DNA from: Candidatus Brevefilum sp.
GTDB taxonomy: Bacteria > Chloroflexota > Anaerolineae > Anaerolineales > Anaerolineaceae
NCBI GenBank assembly: GCA_029210815.1
Contig: JARGGB010000001.1
Coordinates: 1 to 64,000, forward strand
Reading direction: 5' to 3'
Length of the DNA: 64,000 nt
Within the stretch, counting starts at the first letter, position 1, and every line of letters begins with the position of its first letter. The translations under genes were made by a program, and so were the position numbers. The notes beneath the pieces are model-generated. The model saw nothing but the letters and a program-made list of their open reading frames with translations. It did not search any database and was not told where the DNA came from. Positions 1 to 9,331 of this stretch are shown piece after piece.

Positions 1-1350
1 TCAGCAATAGAAGATGGCGCAAAACGGCTTTTATTACCTACCATCAGCAGGGATACTCGGCGTGATATCAATAAAAAAGCAGAAGAGCACGCAATTCAAG
101 TATTTGCCAAAAATTTAAGAGCACTTCTAACGCAACCTCCTATTAGCGATCGCACCATCTTAGGGATAGACCCGGGATTTCGAACAGGCTCTAAGGTCGT
201 TGTGATTGATCCTAACGGGAAATTCCTTGCTGCTGATACCATTTACCCTCACCCGCCTCACAACAAGCTTGAACAGGCTTATAGCGTATTACTAACTTTG
301 ATAAAGCAATTTAAGGTTTCACTGATCGTCATTGGGAACGGGACCGCTTCCCGGGAAACAGAACAGCTGATCGCTGAAATCACAAAACAAGAGAAGTCTT
401 TGCATTACCTTATTACTAATGAAGCTGGGGCATCCGTTTACAGTGCCAGTTCGGTAGCAAGGAAAGAATTTCCCGATTTGGATGTAAGTATGCGAGGTGC
501 TGTCTCAATAGCACGTCGAGTCCAGGACCCGCTTGCAGAACTTGTGAAAATAGATCCGAGATCAGTGGGTGTTGGCCTTTATCAACATGATTTAAATCAA
601 TCTAAACTGTCCGATGCGCTTGACCAGGTCGTTGAATCCGTTGTCAATTCTGTCGGCGTGGAAATTAACACAGCATCTGCAGAACTTCTATCCCATGTAG
701 CTGGCATCGGACCAACGCTTGCTGAAAAAATCGTTTCCTTTCGAGAGGAAAATGGACCATTCCTGAACAGGCAGGCTTTATTAAAAATCTCAGGCTTGGG
801 ACCGAAAACTTTTGAACAAGCAGCCGGTTTTTTAAGAATCAGGAATAGCGACAACACATTGGATGCGACAGCAATTCATCCTGAAAGTTATAAATTAGCG
901 TACCGGATAATCGACCAGTTTGGTTTGTCAGATGAAATTACAATGGAGGAAAAAGTAAAAAGGATTAACGCCATTAAAACATCCAAAGATCTCGATACGC
1001 TGGCAAGATCCTTAAATTCTGGTCTTGTCACCCTTACGGATATCCTTGATGAGCTTTCTCATCCGGGGCGTGATCCTCGTGAAAACCTACCAAAACCAAT
1101 TCTGCGCAGTGACGTTCTCAGCATGGATGATTTATCCCCGGGAATGCAATTAAAGGGTACAATTCGAAATGTTGTAGACTTTGGTGCATTTGTCGACATC
1201 GGTGTCAAAATCGATGGATTGCTTCATCGCTCAAAGATCCATGCGAATGTATCGCTAAAAGTGGGAGATATTGTCGAAGTAATTATCGTATCTATTGAAG
1301 AAGAAAGAAATCGGATAGCCCTGTCCATGAAAGAAAATTCGGATAAATGA
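1..1350 (+). CDS. tex: Tex-family RNA-binding transcription accessory protein, 5' truncated by window edge
   Basis: The open frame runs from base 1 without a start codon, so the N-terminus lies outside the window; the GTG at 202 is internal. Visible parts in order are a YqgF/RNase H-like segment (GIDPGFRTGSK, bases 163-195), a helix-hairpin-helix region (about bases 655-840, with GIGPTLAEKI and GLGPKTFEQ), and a C-terminal S1 RNA-binding domain (about bases 1140-1340, GTIRNVVDFGAFVDIG). That order is diagnostic of Tex/YhgF proteins, which bind nucleic acid and influence transcription and ribosome-associated processes. The stop overlaps the ATG of the next ABC transporter gene by four bases, suggesting translational coupling although the functions are unrelated. 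Confidence 0.95.
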   Translation, partial: SAIEDGAKRLLLPTISRDTRRDINKKAEEHAIQVFAKNLRALLTQPPISDRTILGIDPGFRTGSKVVVIDPNGKFLAADTIYPHPPHNKLEQAYSVLLTLIKQFKVSLIVIGNGTASRETEQLIAEITKQEKSLHYLITNEAGASVYSASSVARKEFPDLDVSMRGAVSIARRVQDPLAELVKIDPRSVGVGLYQHDLNQSKLSDALDQVVESVVNSVGVEINTASAELLSHVAGIGPTLAEKIVSFREENGPFLNRQALLKISGLGPKTFEQAAGFLRIRNSDNTLDATAIHPESYKLAYRIIDQFGLSDEITMEEKVKRINAIKTSKDLDTLARSLNSGLVTLTDILDELSHPGRDPRENLPKPILRSDVLSMDDLSPGMQLKGTIRNVVDFGAFVDIGVKIDGLLHRSKIHANVSLKVGDIVEVIIVSIEEERNRIALSMKENSDK

Positions 1351-3116
1351 CCCAAGAAAACGTTGAAAACATTTCTGAATTCAGTTTTGATACAAAATAT
1401 TCTACAAACAGAAAAACAAAAATTCTCTGGATTTTATCCCATACAATTCACCAATGGGCTTGGATTCTTATCGCACTGATTGGTGCGACCAGCAATGCAG
1501 CCCTTGCAGGTGTCGTCCCTGTTTATATTGGTCGGGCTTTTAACGAAATATTGACTCCCAATCCTAGCATGGCAACAATAGGACGATTTGCTTTGATTGT
1601 TGGTCTCTCACAAACATTAAGAGGCTTTCTTCAATTCAGCCGTAATTTTGGTTTTGAGGTCATTGCTCAAAATATCGAAAGATATGTTCGGCAAGAATTA
1701 TATGTCAACCTCCTGGGCAAAAGCATGACGTTCCATAACCTCCAATCGGTTGGGGATCTTATGGCGAGGGCAACAAACGATGTTCGGGAAGTTAATTATA
1801 TGTTCAGCCCAGGACTCAATCTCGTTATTGGCTCCTTAAATTTCTTATTCATCCCCTTATTCGTCGCGCCAACATATCATATGGCATTAATTGCAACCCC
1901 AACAGCATTCATCATTCTTTACGCCCTGGCTTTATGGCATTATTTAACAATTCTCAACCCGGTCACAAGTAGAGTTCGTCAAACTTTTGGGGCTATGAAC
2001 AGCCGCCTTGCTGAAGCCATCGACGGCGTTGAAATTGTGAAAGGCTCGGCTCAAGAAGATAGTGAAATCGAAAATTTTCGCCAAAATGCTATCGATTATC
2101 GTGATGTCTCGGTCGAACAAGGTGATATTGAGAGTCGTTTCTTACCTATGCTGATATTAGCAATAACAATGGCTGTAGGCTTGATGCATGCGCTGCTTTT
2201 ACTCAAACAAGGTCAGATCAACATTGGAGACGTTATCGGTTATTTTGGTATATTGTCCTTATTGGGGTTCCCTACTTTTATCTCCCTTTTTGCTTATTCT
2301 CAAATTTCTCTCGGTTTAGCAGGCGCTGAAAGAATATTAGAATTATTAAAAACAGAAAACAATCTTGATCAGAACCTCAAAGGTTATGCCGAGGCAATTG
2401 AAGGTGCAGTTGAGTTTAAGAATGTTGAATTTGGTTATGATAGCAGCGATCTAGTTTTAAGAGATATCACACTGAAAATTGAACCCGGGCAAACTGTCGC
2501 AATTGTAGGTCAAACCGGGTCTGGAAAAACTTCTTTAGTAAAGCTAATTAATCGCACATTTGATGTCCAAAAAGGCGCAGTGCTGGTGGATGGTGTTGAT
2601 GTTCGAGACTGGTATCTTGAGGAACTAAGGAACCAAATCTCTATCATTGAACAGGATGTCTTCTTATTTTCTCGCTCTATTGCTGAAAACATTGCCTTTG
2701 GAAAACAAGACGCAACAAGAGAAGAAGTGATCCGGGCATCCAAAGAAGCACAGGCACACGACTTTATCACCAGTTTTGGGGATGGTTATGAAACCATCAT
2801 TGGCGAAAGAGGTGCAACATTATCTGGTGGACAAAGGCAGAGATTAGCCCTTGCAAGAGCATTTTTAACTTCTCCAAGAATTTTGGTTCTGGATGACTCC
2901 ACGAGTGCTATTGATAGTGAAACCGAAGATCAAATTCAAAAAGCGATTTTTAGAGCAGCAGAAGGACGAACCACATTAATCATTACACACCGCCTGTCTC
3001 AAATTCGATGGGCAAATCAAATCGTGGTGATGCGTCAGGGTGAAGTGGTAGCAGTTGGCACCCACGAAGAATTGATGGAGAAGTCAAAATCTTATCAGAG
3101 AATCTTTAGCGAGTAA
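1347..3116 (+). CDS. ABC exporter half-transporter, subunit with degenerate catalytic site
   Basis: 589 residues: an N-terminal six-helix exporter membrane domain (about 30-320) and a C-terminal nucleotide-binding domain with Walker A GQTGSGKTS, signature LSGGQRQRL and H-loop in IITHRLS. The Walker B segment reads LVLDDSTSAID, so the usual catalytic Glu is Asp517. In heterodimeric exporters of the TM287/288 and BmrCD type, one half-transporter typically carries this kind of replacement. The partner gene starts two bases after the stop and has the canonical Glu. Substrate is unknown; lipid or drug export is the family norm. Confidence 0.93.
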   Translation: MTQENVENISEFSFDTKYSTNRKTKILWILSHTIHQWAWILIALIGATSNAALAGVVPVYIGRAFNEILTPNPSMATIGRFALIVGLSQTLRGFLQFSRNFGFEVIAQNIERYVRQELYVNLLGKSMTFHNLQSVGDLMARATNDVREVNYMFSPGLNLVIGSLNFLFIPLFVAPTYHMALIATPTAFIILYALALWHYLTILNPVTSRVRQTFGAMNSRLAEAIDGVEIVKGSAQEDSEIENFRQNAIDYRDVSVEQGDIESRFLPMLILAITMAVGLMHALLLLKQGQINIGDVIGYFGILSLLGFPTFISLFAYSQISLGLAGAERILELLKTENNLDQNLKGYAEAIEGAVEFKNVEFGYDSSDLVLRDITLKIEPGQTVAIVGQTGSGKTSLVKLINRTFDVQKGAVLVDGVDVRDWYLEELRNQISIIEQDVFLFSRSIAENIAFGKQDATREEVIRASKEAQAHDFITSFGDGYETIIGERGATLSGGQRQRLALARAFLTSPRILVLDDSTSAIDSETEDQIQKAIFRAAEGRTTLIITHRLSQIRWANQIVVMRQGEVVAVGTHEELMEKSKSYQRIFSE

Positions 3117-3118
3117 TT

Positions 3119-4936
3119 ATGGGTTTCTTTTCAGGTTTAGCCGCAGAAAAATATGATCGACAGTATTCTGACAGGAAGCTGATCAGTAGAATTTTTGATT
3201 ATTTCAAGAATCAATCTAAAAGGTTGATCATTATTGGGATTTCAATTGTCCTTCATTCTGTGATCGAAGCATATATGCCCGTGATTGTCGCCAATGGTTT
3301 GGATCGTGTAACGCAGGAGACAATTACAAACAATTATGTCTTAACTTTGTCAGGCATTATTCTTCTCTTGGGTGTGCTGAGCTGGTTCACAAACCTGCTA
3401 CGGAGACGATATTCTGCAAGAACCATCGCTGAACTCATTCGGGAACTCGCCACAGATGCCTTTCAAGCGTCGGTCAGGCAGGATCTTTCCTTCCATGACC
3501 ACTTTCAATCCGGGAAGATTGTTTCGAGGATCACTTCCGATACACGTGAATTTGGTCAGTTAATCACCCTTTCAACAGATGTTTTCATGCAGTTGATTAC
3601 ATCTGTCATCCTGGCGGTTGTCTTGCTGCAAACCGAGTGGCGGTTAGCCTTAGCAGTTTTTCTGCTAATCCCAATCATTTTCTTCCTTGTAATGAAATAT
3701 CGGCATGCCGCTCGCCAGGTGACCAGAGATGGCATGCGTGCTATGGCAAATGTCAACTCGACCATCAAAGAAACTGTCAGTGGAATTGCTATCGCCAAGA
3801 ATTTTCGACAAGAAGATAAAATTTTCGAGGAGTTTGATGAAGCTAATCAGACTTCATACAAGGTAAATATCAAGCGGGGTTTAATTCTATCTGTCGTTTT
3901 CCCAGTACTGCGGACGATCGGCGGTATTGCGACTTCATTAATGATCTACTTTGGCGCAATGACTGTTCTTGAAGGGTTCGTTTCAGCTGGTGCATGGTAT
4001 CTCTTCCTTTCGACACTCGACCGGTTTTTAATGCCAGTGATGAGCATTTCTTCTTTCTGGACAAACGTTCAGACCGGATTTTCTGCAGCTGAACGTATTT
4101 TTGCACTGATCGATGCGGAACACTCTGTTATTCAAAACAACTCAATCGTTCCTGAAGATTTGCAGGGTCGAATTGATATGATCAATGTCGACTTCAGTTA
4201 TACATCTGAAGAAGCAGTATTGAAAGATTTCACACTCCAAATTGTACCAGGTGAAACCTTAGCCCTTGTCGGACATACTGGGGCTGGAAAAACATCGATT
4301 GGCAGGCTTATTGCGAGATTTTACGAGTTTCAAAACGGTAAAATCTACATTGATAATGTGGACATTCGTGACTTTGATCTCATATCTCTTCGGAGACATA
4401 TGGGCATTGTTTCCCAGGTGCCTTTTTTATTTTCAGGGACAGTTCAAGAAAATATCCAATACGGCTGCCCGAGATGCAGCCGTGAAGAAATTCTAAATAT
4501 CGGAAGGAAAATTGGCGATGGCGAATGGCTTGATACTTTACCCAATGGCCTGGATACTCAGGTTGGCGAACGCGGTTCACAACTGTCAATGGGGCAGCGG
4601 CAGCTTGTGGCATTAATGCGCGTTTTAATTCAAAAACCCTCCATCTTCATCCTTGATGAAGCCACAGCAAGTATAGACCCTTTCACTGAAACCCAAATTC
4701 AAACTGCCCTGGACATGATCCTTTCAGAAACAACCAGCATATTAATTGCCCATCGCCTATCAACGGTCCGTTCTGCTGATCGAATATTGGTGATGAGCAA
4801 CGGTGAAATCATTGAAGAGGGCAGTCATGATTTCTTAATGGAGCAGGGTGCACACTATGCTGAGTTATATAACACTTACTTCCGCCACCAGTCCCTTGAA
4901 TATGTCGAAGAAACAAGAAAATATGTAAAAAAATGA
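3119..4936 (+). CDS. ABC exporter half-transporter, catalytic partner subunit
   Basis: 605 residues with an exporter-type membrane domain (about 35-320) followed by an ATPase domain: Walker A GHTGAGKTS, signature LSMGQRQLV, Walker B FILDEATASID with Glu514 intact, and H-loop IAHRLS. The signature has Met where Gly is usual, complementing the Asp-for-Glu change in the upstream subunit; together they would form one degenerate and one competent ATP site. The two genes are separated by two bases and are almost surely co-translated to make a heterodimer. The gene precedes the glycine operon but a new promoter starts just after it. Confidence 0.93.
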   Translation: MGFFSGLAAEKYDRQYSDRKLISRIFDYFKNQSKRLIIIGISIVLHSVIEAYMPVIVANGLDRVTQETITNNYVLTLSGIILLLGVLSWFTNLLRRRYSARTIAELIRELATDAFQASVRQDLSFHDHFQSGKIVSRITSDTREFGQLITLSTDVFMQLITSVILAVVLLQTEWRLALAVFLLIPIIFFLVMKYRHAARQVTRDGMRAMANVNSTIKETVSGIAIAKNFRQEDKIFEEFDEANQTSYKVNIKRGLILSVVFPVLRTIGGIATSLMIYFGAMTVLEGFVSAGAWYLFLSTLDRFLMPVMSISSFWTNVQTGFSAAERIFALIDAEHSVIQNNSIVPEDLQGRIDMINVDFSYTSEEAVLKDFTLQIVPGETLALVGHTGAGKTSIGRLIARFYEFQNGKIYIDNVDIRDFDLISLRRHMGIVSQVPFLFSGTVQENIQYGCPRCSREEILNIGRKIGDGEWLDTLPNGLDTQVGERGSQLSMGQRQLVALMRVLIQKPSIFILDEATASIDPFTETQIQTALDMILSETTSILIAHRLSTVRSADRILVMSNGEIIEEGSHDFLMEQGAHYAELYNTYFRHQSLEYVEETRKYVKK

Positions 4937-4974
4937 GCTCTATTTTAGTAGTGACTCTCTTTGATCAAAGTTCC

Positions 4975-5003
4975 TTGACAATTAATAGGGGTGGTTTTAA
5001 AAT
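4975..5003 (+). promoter_or_regulatory. Sigma-70 type promoter of the glycine cleavage operon
   Basis: TTGACA at 4975-4980 and TAAAAT at 4998-5003 are separated by 17 bases. Transcription would start near 5010, just upstream of the glycine riboswitch. Confidence 0.7.
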
Positions 5004-5023
5004 CAAATTATAAAAGTTAGATG

Positions 5024-5165
5024 TTAATGGGAAGAGACCGAATTTTTAAACGGCACCGAAGGGGCAAGGCAAATTTGCTGAAACTCTCAGGTAAAGGAGA
5101 CCCATTAAACAGACACCTCTGAAATTGCAAATATAATTGCGTCTGACAGAGGACCCCATTTTTAC
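5024..5165 (+). promoter_or_regulatory. Glycine riboswitch, single aptamer with trailing ghost-like hairpin
   Basis: The core GGCACCGAAGGGGCAA (5052-5067) followed by ACTCTCAGGTAAAGGA (5083-5098) is the conserved glycine aptamer. P1 is formed by TTAATGGG (5024-5031) with CCCATTAA (5101-5108), and the GAAGAG/CTCTC helix lies inside. Only one full aptamer is present. Downstream CCTCTG (5116-5121) pairs with CAGAGG (5147-5152), which resembles the residual ghost aptamer known for singlet glycine riboswitches. It precedes gcvH-gcvPA-gcvPB and would turn the operon on with glycine. Confidence 0.93.
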
Positions 5166-5196
5166 TGTCAAATTAATTTAATATATGGAGGCCTTT

Positions 5197-5586
5197 ATGA
5201 AAACCCCCGAAGGATTAAAGTACGCAAAAACTGATGAATGGGTCAAGTTAGTTGGCGATGAAGCAACCATTGGGATTTCTGATTTTGCTCAGGACCAGTT
5301 GTCAGATGTTGTTTATGTCGAATTCATGATTGATGAAGGTGATGCAGTCAACAAAGGTGACACCGTTGCAACTGTAGAGTCCGTGAAAGCGGCTGCGGAT
5401 GTCATATTTCCTGCTTCAGGCGAAATCCTTGCAGTGAATGAAGATCTGGCTGACGCCCCAGAACTCTTAAACAGCGATCCTTATGAAAAATCCTGGCTCG
5501 TCAAGATAAAACTGGATGATCCATCTGAGCTGGACGATCTCATGACCGCATCCGAATACGAAGCTTACAACGCAGATCGCGAGTAA
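5197..5586 (+). CDS. gcvH: Glycine cleavage system H protein
   Basis: 129 residues from the ATG at 5197, preferred over an upstream in-frame ATG at 5185 because GGAGG (5187-5191) sits five bases before 5197. The lipoyl-attachment lysine is Lys64 in VESVKAAADV, and length and fold pattern match GcvH. The lipoylated arm carries the aminomethyl group from the P protein to the T protein in glycine oxidation. It is the first gene of the riboswitch-controlled operon, two bases before gcvPA. Confidence 0.97.
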   Translation: MKTPEGLKYAKTDEWVKLVGDEATIGISDFAQDQLSDVVYVEFMIDEGDAVNKGDTVATVESVKAAADVIFPASGEILAVNEDLADAPELLNSDPYEKSWLVKIKLDDPSELDDLMTASEYEAYNADRE

Positions 5587-5588
5587 CC

Positions 5589-6944
5589 ATGTATACACCT
5601 CATACCCCCCAAGAAATTGAGGAGATGCTGAGGGTGATCGGGGTCAATACAATTGAAGACCTATTTTTAAAAGTTCCGGAGCGTCATCGTTTTCCGGAAC
5701 TTGATCTTCCCGAACCATTGACTGAGATGGAAGCATCTGCTGAATTACAAGAAATAGCCTCAGCAAATGCATCGACAGATGATTTTGTATCCTTCTTAGG
5801 TGCAGGCGCTTATAATCACTATATTCCAGCTGCTGTAGATATGCTGCTAAGACGTGGTGAATTTTACACTGCTTATACCCCCTACCAACCCGAAGTTTCT
5901 CAAGGCACGCTTCAGGCCACATTCGAATATCAATCGCTGATGGCAGAATTAACAGGCATGGACATCAGCAATGCCTCTCATTACGATGGTGCAACGGCTG
6001 CTGCAGAGGCTGCAAACCTTGCATACCATTTCTTCAGAGGAAAAAGTAAGAAAGTCCTTGTCTCGAGAGCAGTCAACCCACAATATAGAGAGACCATCCG
6101 CACTTATATGCAAGGTTTGGATGATGTGCTGGTTGAAGGCGACGACGCTGAGACAGGCTTTGATCCGGACATGCAAAGTTTTATCGATAAAATTGACAAT
6201 AACACGGCAATTGTTATTGTCCAATATCCTGATTTCTTTGGTAGAACAATTGACTATACGAATTTAGTGGAATTCTCACATCAAAAAGGAGCACTTGTTG
6301 CTTTTGTCTTCAATCCCACTGCCCTTGGTTTATTGAAACCACCAGGAGAATTTGATGTCGACATTGCTGTTGGCGATGGTCAGCCTTTAGGAATCCCCCT
6401 CTCCTATGGCGGTCCATATTTGGGCATCTTTACAACCAAGCAAAAATACGTCAGGAAATTAGCCGGTCGTTTGGTAGGCGAAACAGAGGATGAAGAAGGT
6501 CAGCGCGCTTATGTCCTGACGCTGACTGCCAGAGAACAGCACATTCGCAGAGAAAAATCAACTTCAAATATTTGTACAAACCAGGGCTTGATGGCGCTGG
6601 CTGCAACTGTTTACTTAAGCCTGCTTGGAAAATCCGGGTTCAAACAAGTCGCAAATCTCTGCTATCAAAAAGCCCACTATGCGGCTGAGCAGATTGCGGA
6701 TTTGCCCGGATATGAATTAGCTTTTCCAGAAACACCTTTCTTCCACGAATTTGTCATAAAAACGCCAAAACCAGCGGATGAAATAATTCATCACCTGCAG
6801 GAACATTGGATACTCGCAGGTTATGATCTTAGCCAAACTTACTCAGAAATGAAAAATCATATACTGGTCGCCGTTACTGAAAAAATCTCAAAATTTGAAA
6901 TTGATGAATTTGTTGAAGCCCTGAAAGAGGTGAATCATGACTGA
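5589..6944 (+). CDS. gcvPA: Glycine dehydrogenase (decarboxylating) subunit 1
   Basis: 451 residues, the N-terminal half of the two-subunit glycine decarboxylase found in many anaerobes and Gram-positives. Recognisable segments include FLGAGAYNHYIPAAVD, YTPYQPEVSQGTLQ and REQHIRREKSTSNICTNQ. It lacks the PLP lysine, which lies in the partner encoded next. The reaction releases CO2 from glycine and loads the aminomethyl group on GcvH. The stop overlaps the gcvPB start by eight bases. Confidence 0.96.
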   Translation: MYTPHTPQEIEEMLRVIGVNTIEDLFLKVPERHRFPELDLPEPLTEMEASAELQEIASANASTDDFVSFLGAGAYNHYIPAAVDMLLRRGEFYTAYTPYQPEVSQGTLQATFEYQSLMAELTGMDISNASHYDGATAAAEAANLAYHFFRGKSKKVLVSRAVNPQYRETIRTYMQGLDDVLVEGDDAETGFDPDMQSFIDKIDNNTAIVIVQYPDFFGRTIDYTNLVEFSHQKGALVAFVFNPTALGLLKPPGEFDVDIAVGDGQPLGIPLSYGGPYLGIFTTKQKYVRKLAGRLVGETEDEEGQRAYVLTLTAREQHIRREKSTSNICTNQGLMALAATVYLSLLGKSGFKQVANLCYQKAHYAAEQIADLPGYELAFPETPFFHEFVIKTPKPADEIIHHLQEHWILAGYDLSQTYSEMKNHILVAVTEKISKFEIDEFVEALKEVNHD

Positions 6945-8394
6945 GAAGACGATTTATGAATTATCCCAGCCTGGTCGCCAAGGGGTCCGATTCCCCGAAT
7001 CGGATGTGCCTGAACAAGCGCTTCCAGATGCCTTTCTACGAACAGAGATTAATTTGCCAGAGCTGTCAGAATTGGATGTTGTCCGACATTTCACAAATCT
7101 CTCAAAATTGAACTACTCAATTGATGGCGGATTTTATCCTTTGGGTTCCTGCACTATGAAATACAACCCAAAAATCAACGAGGAAGTTGCACGCCTGCCA
7201 GGATTAGCCCATACACACCCTCTTCAGCCAAGCGTCACCGTGCAGGGAAATCTGTACTTAATGCATACGCTTCAGGAGTATTTACAAGAAATCAGTGGTT
7301 TTTATCGTGTGAGTTTATCACCTGCAGCAGGTGCACAAGGTGAGCTTGTTGGTGCGTTGATCATCAAGAAATTTCATCAAATTAATGAGAATTACAAACG
7401 TGTTAAGATCTTGATACCTGACTCAGCTCATGGAACAAATCCCGCGACCTCATCGATGAGTGGTTTTAATGTTGTCCCCTTGCCTTCGGATGAACGCGGC
7501 AATGTCGATATTGAGGCCTTAAAAACCGAATGTGATGAGACTTTGGCAGGCTTGATGCTGACCAATCCGAACACTCTCGGGTTGTTTGATGAGAATGTTG
7601 AAGAAGTTATCCGCCTGGTACACGAGGCCGGTGGATTGGTTTATGGTGATGGCGCCAACCTTAATGCTTTGCTTGGCATTCTCAGGCCAGGTGATGTCGG
7701 GTTTGACATCATGCACTTTAATTTACATAAGACCTTTTCGACGCCTCACGGCGGCGGCGGACCGGGGTCCGGGCCAGTCGGGGTGGCAGAACACTTAGCT
7801 GAATATCTCCCAAGCCCAATTGTAACAATTATCGATGAAGGAGACGATGAAACGCCGCCTTTGTTTGATTTTTATGAGCCAACGCTTTCGATAGGTCGAA
7901 TGAAATCTTTTTACGGGCACTTTGGGGTGCACATTCGGGCATATACCTATATTGCCATGCATGGCATCAAAGGTCTACGTGACATCGCTGAAAAAGCAGT
8001 CTTGAACGCCAACTATTTGATGACTAAAGTCAAGCAGGACTACAAACTGCCTTATGATCGCACTTGCATGCATGAATTTGTTGTTGAAGGTGCCTGGGAG
8101 GATATCCCAGAGGTCCATGCGCTGGACATTAGCAAACGGTTGATGGATTATGGCTTCCACCCACCGACAAACTATTTCCCGTTGATTGTTCATGAAGCAC
8201 TGATGATAGAGCCAACCGAGACCGAAAATAAAGACACTTTGGATTCTTTTGCTTCCGCATTAAAAGCAATTGCAAAAGAAGCTCGGGAAAAACCAGAACT
8301 GCTTCATGGCGCACCTTTCACAACCCCCATCCGTCGCTGTGACGAGGTCAAGGCTGCCCGAGATTTGGTCTTGTGCTGTTGGATACCTGAATAA
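6937..8394 (+). CDS. gcvPB: Glycine dehydrogenase (decarboxylating) subunit 2, PLP-bearing
   Basis: 485 residues. The PLP Schiff-base lysine is Lys265 in HFNLHKTFSTPHGGGGPG, and PDSAHGTNPATSSM and DGANLNALLG are typical of the catalytic half. It forms the P protein with GcvPA. The operon ends here at a hairpin terminator; neither gcvT (aminomethyltransferase) nor lpd (L protein) is present, so they must be encoded elsewhere. Confidence 0.97.
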   Translation: MTEKTIYELSQPGRQGVRFPESDVPEQALPDAFLRTEINLPELSELDVVRHFTNLSKLNYSIDGGFYPLGSCTMKYNPKINEEVARLPGLAHTHPLQPSVTVQGNLYLMHTLQEYLQEISGFYRVSLSPAAGAQGELVGALIIKKFHQINENYKRVKILIPDSAHGTNPATSSMSGFNVVPLPSDERGNVDIEALKTECDETLAGLMLTNPNTLGLFDENVEEVIRLVHEAGGLVYGDGANLNALLGILRPGDVGFDIMHFNLHKTFSTPHGGGGPGSGPVGVAEHLAEYLPSPIVTIIDEGDDETPPLFDFYEPTLSIGRMKSFYGHFGVHIRAYTYIAMHGIKGLRDIAEKAVLNANYLMTKVKQDYKLPYDRTCMHEFVVEGAWEDIPEVHALDISKRLMDYGFHPPTNYFPLIVHEALMIEPTETENKDTLDSFASALKAIAKEAREKPELLHGAPFTTPIRRCDEVKAARDLVLCCWIPE

Positions 8395-8415
8395 ACCCGA
8401 ATTATGTATCAAAAT

Positions 8416-8442
8416 AGGCGTTGGCAATTTCGACCAACGCCT
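8416..8442. terminator. Bidirectional terminator between gcvPB and xth
   Basis: AGGCGTTGG (8416-8424) pairs with CCAACGCCT (8434-8442), followed by a T-rich run on the plus strand and flanked by AAAA upstream, which gives T residues on the minus strand. It can serve both convergent genes. Confidence 0.85.
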
Positions 8443-8457
8443 TTTGTTTCTTAATGA

Positions 8458-9222
8458 CTAACCTAAAAGACTCAAGCTCACCGGGCAGTGGTCAGAGCCC
8501 ATGATTTCATTGTGAATGACCACATCTTCAACCCTGTTCATCAATTGTTGAGAAACCAGGAAATAATCCAATCGCCAACCAATATCCTTTGACCGAGCAT
8601 TATAACGGTAACTCCACCAGGTATAATCTTCACGTTCCGGGTAAAGTTCGCGGAATGCATCAACAAAATTATGCTCCAGATATTTGTCAATCCATACCCT
8701 TTCCTCCGGAAGGAAACCGGTATTCTTTTCATTTGATTTTGGGTTTTTCAGGTCAATTTCATTGTGAGCTGTATTAAAATCACCGGTGATGATAATGTTT
8801 TCACCCTTATCGTGTAAATCATCACAAATATTCAGCAGCTTCTCGTAGAATTCCAGTTTATATGGCACCCGATTGTTATCCTGCCCGCCATTAGGGAAAT
8901 AAATATTGAATAAGGTGAAATCCTCAAATATCGTTCGAATTACCCGACCTTCATTATCAAATTTTTCAAAGCCTAATCCTTTTTCAACAGATACTGGTGC
9001 TTTTTTATGAAAAGTTACAACCCCGCTGTAACCCTTTCTTTCGGCAGAGTTCCATACTGCCTCATACCCTTCCAAACTAGCTTCATCATCGTTAATTTGG
9101 TCCAATTGCAATTTTGTTTCTTGCAAACATAGAACATCGGGTTTAACGCTTTCCACCCATGTCAGTGCCTCTTTCCTCAGTACTGCACGATAACCGTTGA
9201 CATTCCAGGTTGTGATTTTCAC
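8458..9222 (-). CDS. xth: Exodeoxyribonuclease III (AP endonuclease family)
   Basis: 254 residues with all hallmark motifs of the ExoIII/APE1 family: WNVNGYRA at the N-terminus, LQETK carrying the metal-binding Glu, GDFNTAH, RLDYFL and the terminal GSDHCPV with the catalytic Asp-His. It cuts DNA at abasic sites and trims 3' blocked ends in base excision repair. The start ATG is preceded on the minus strand by AAAGGAATC. It stands alone, convergent with gcvPB. Confidence 0.95.
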   Translation of the reverse strand: MKITTWNVNGYRAVLRKEALTWVESVKPDVLCLQETKLQLDQINDDEASLEGYEAVWNSAERKGYSGVVTFHKKAPVSVEKGLGFEKFDNEGRVIRTIFEDFTLFNIYFPNGGQDNNRVPYKLEFYEKLLNICDDLHDKGENIIITGDFNTAHNEIDLKNPKSNEKNTGFLPEERVWIDKYLEHNFVDAFRELYPEREDYTWWSYRYNARSKDIGWRLDYFLVSQQLMNRVEDVVIHNEIMGSDHCPVSLSLLG

Positions 9223-9331
9223 GTCGTGATTCCTTTCCCTTCTTAATGTGGCTATGGTAAACTTGTTACTTGGCTATTGCTAAATACTCCCTTATTCTAA
9301 TTCACCTTCAGGCGAATCATAAAGGGTTTTT

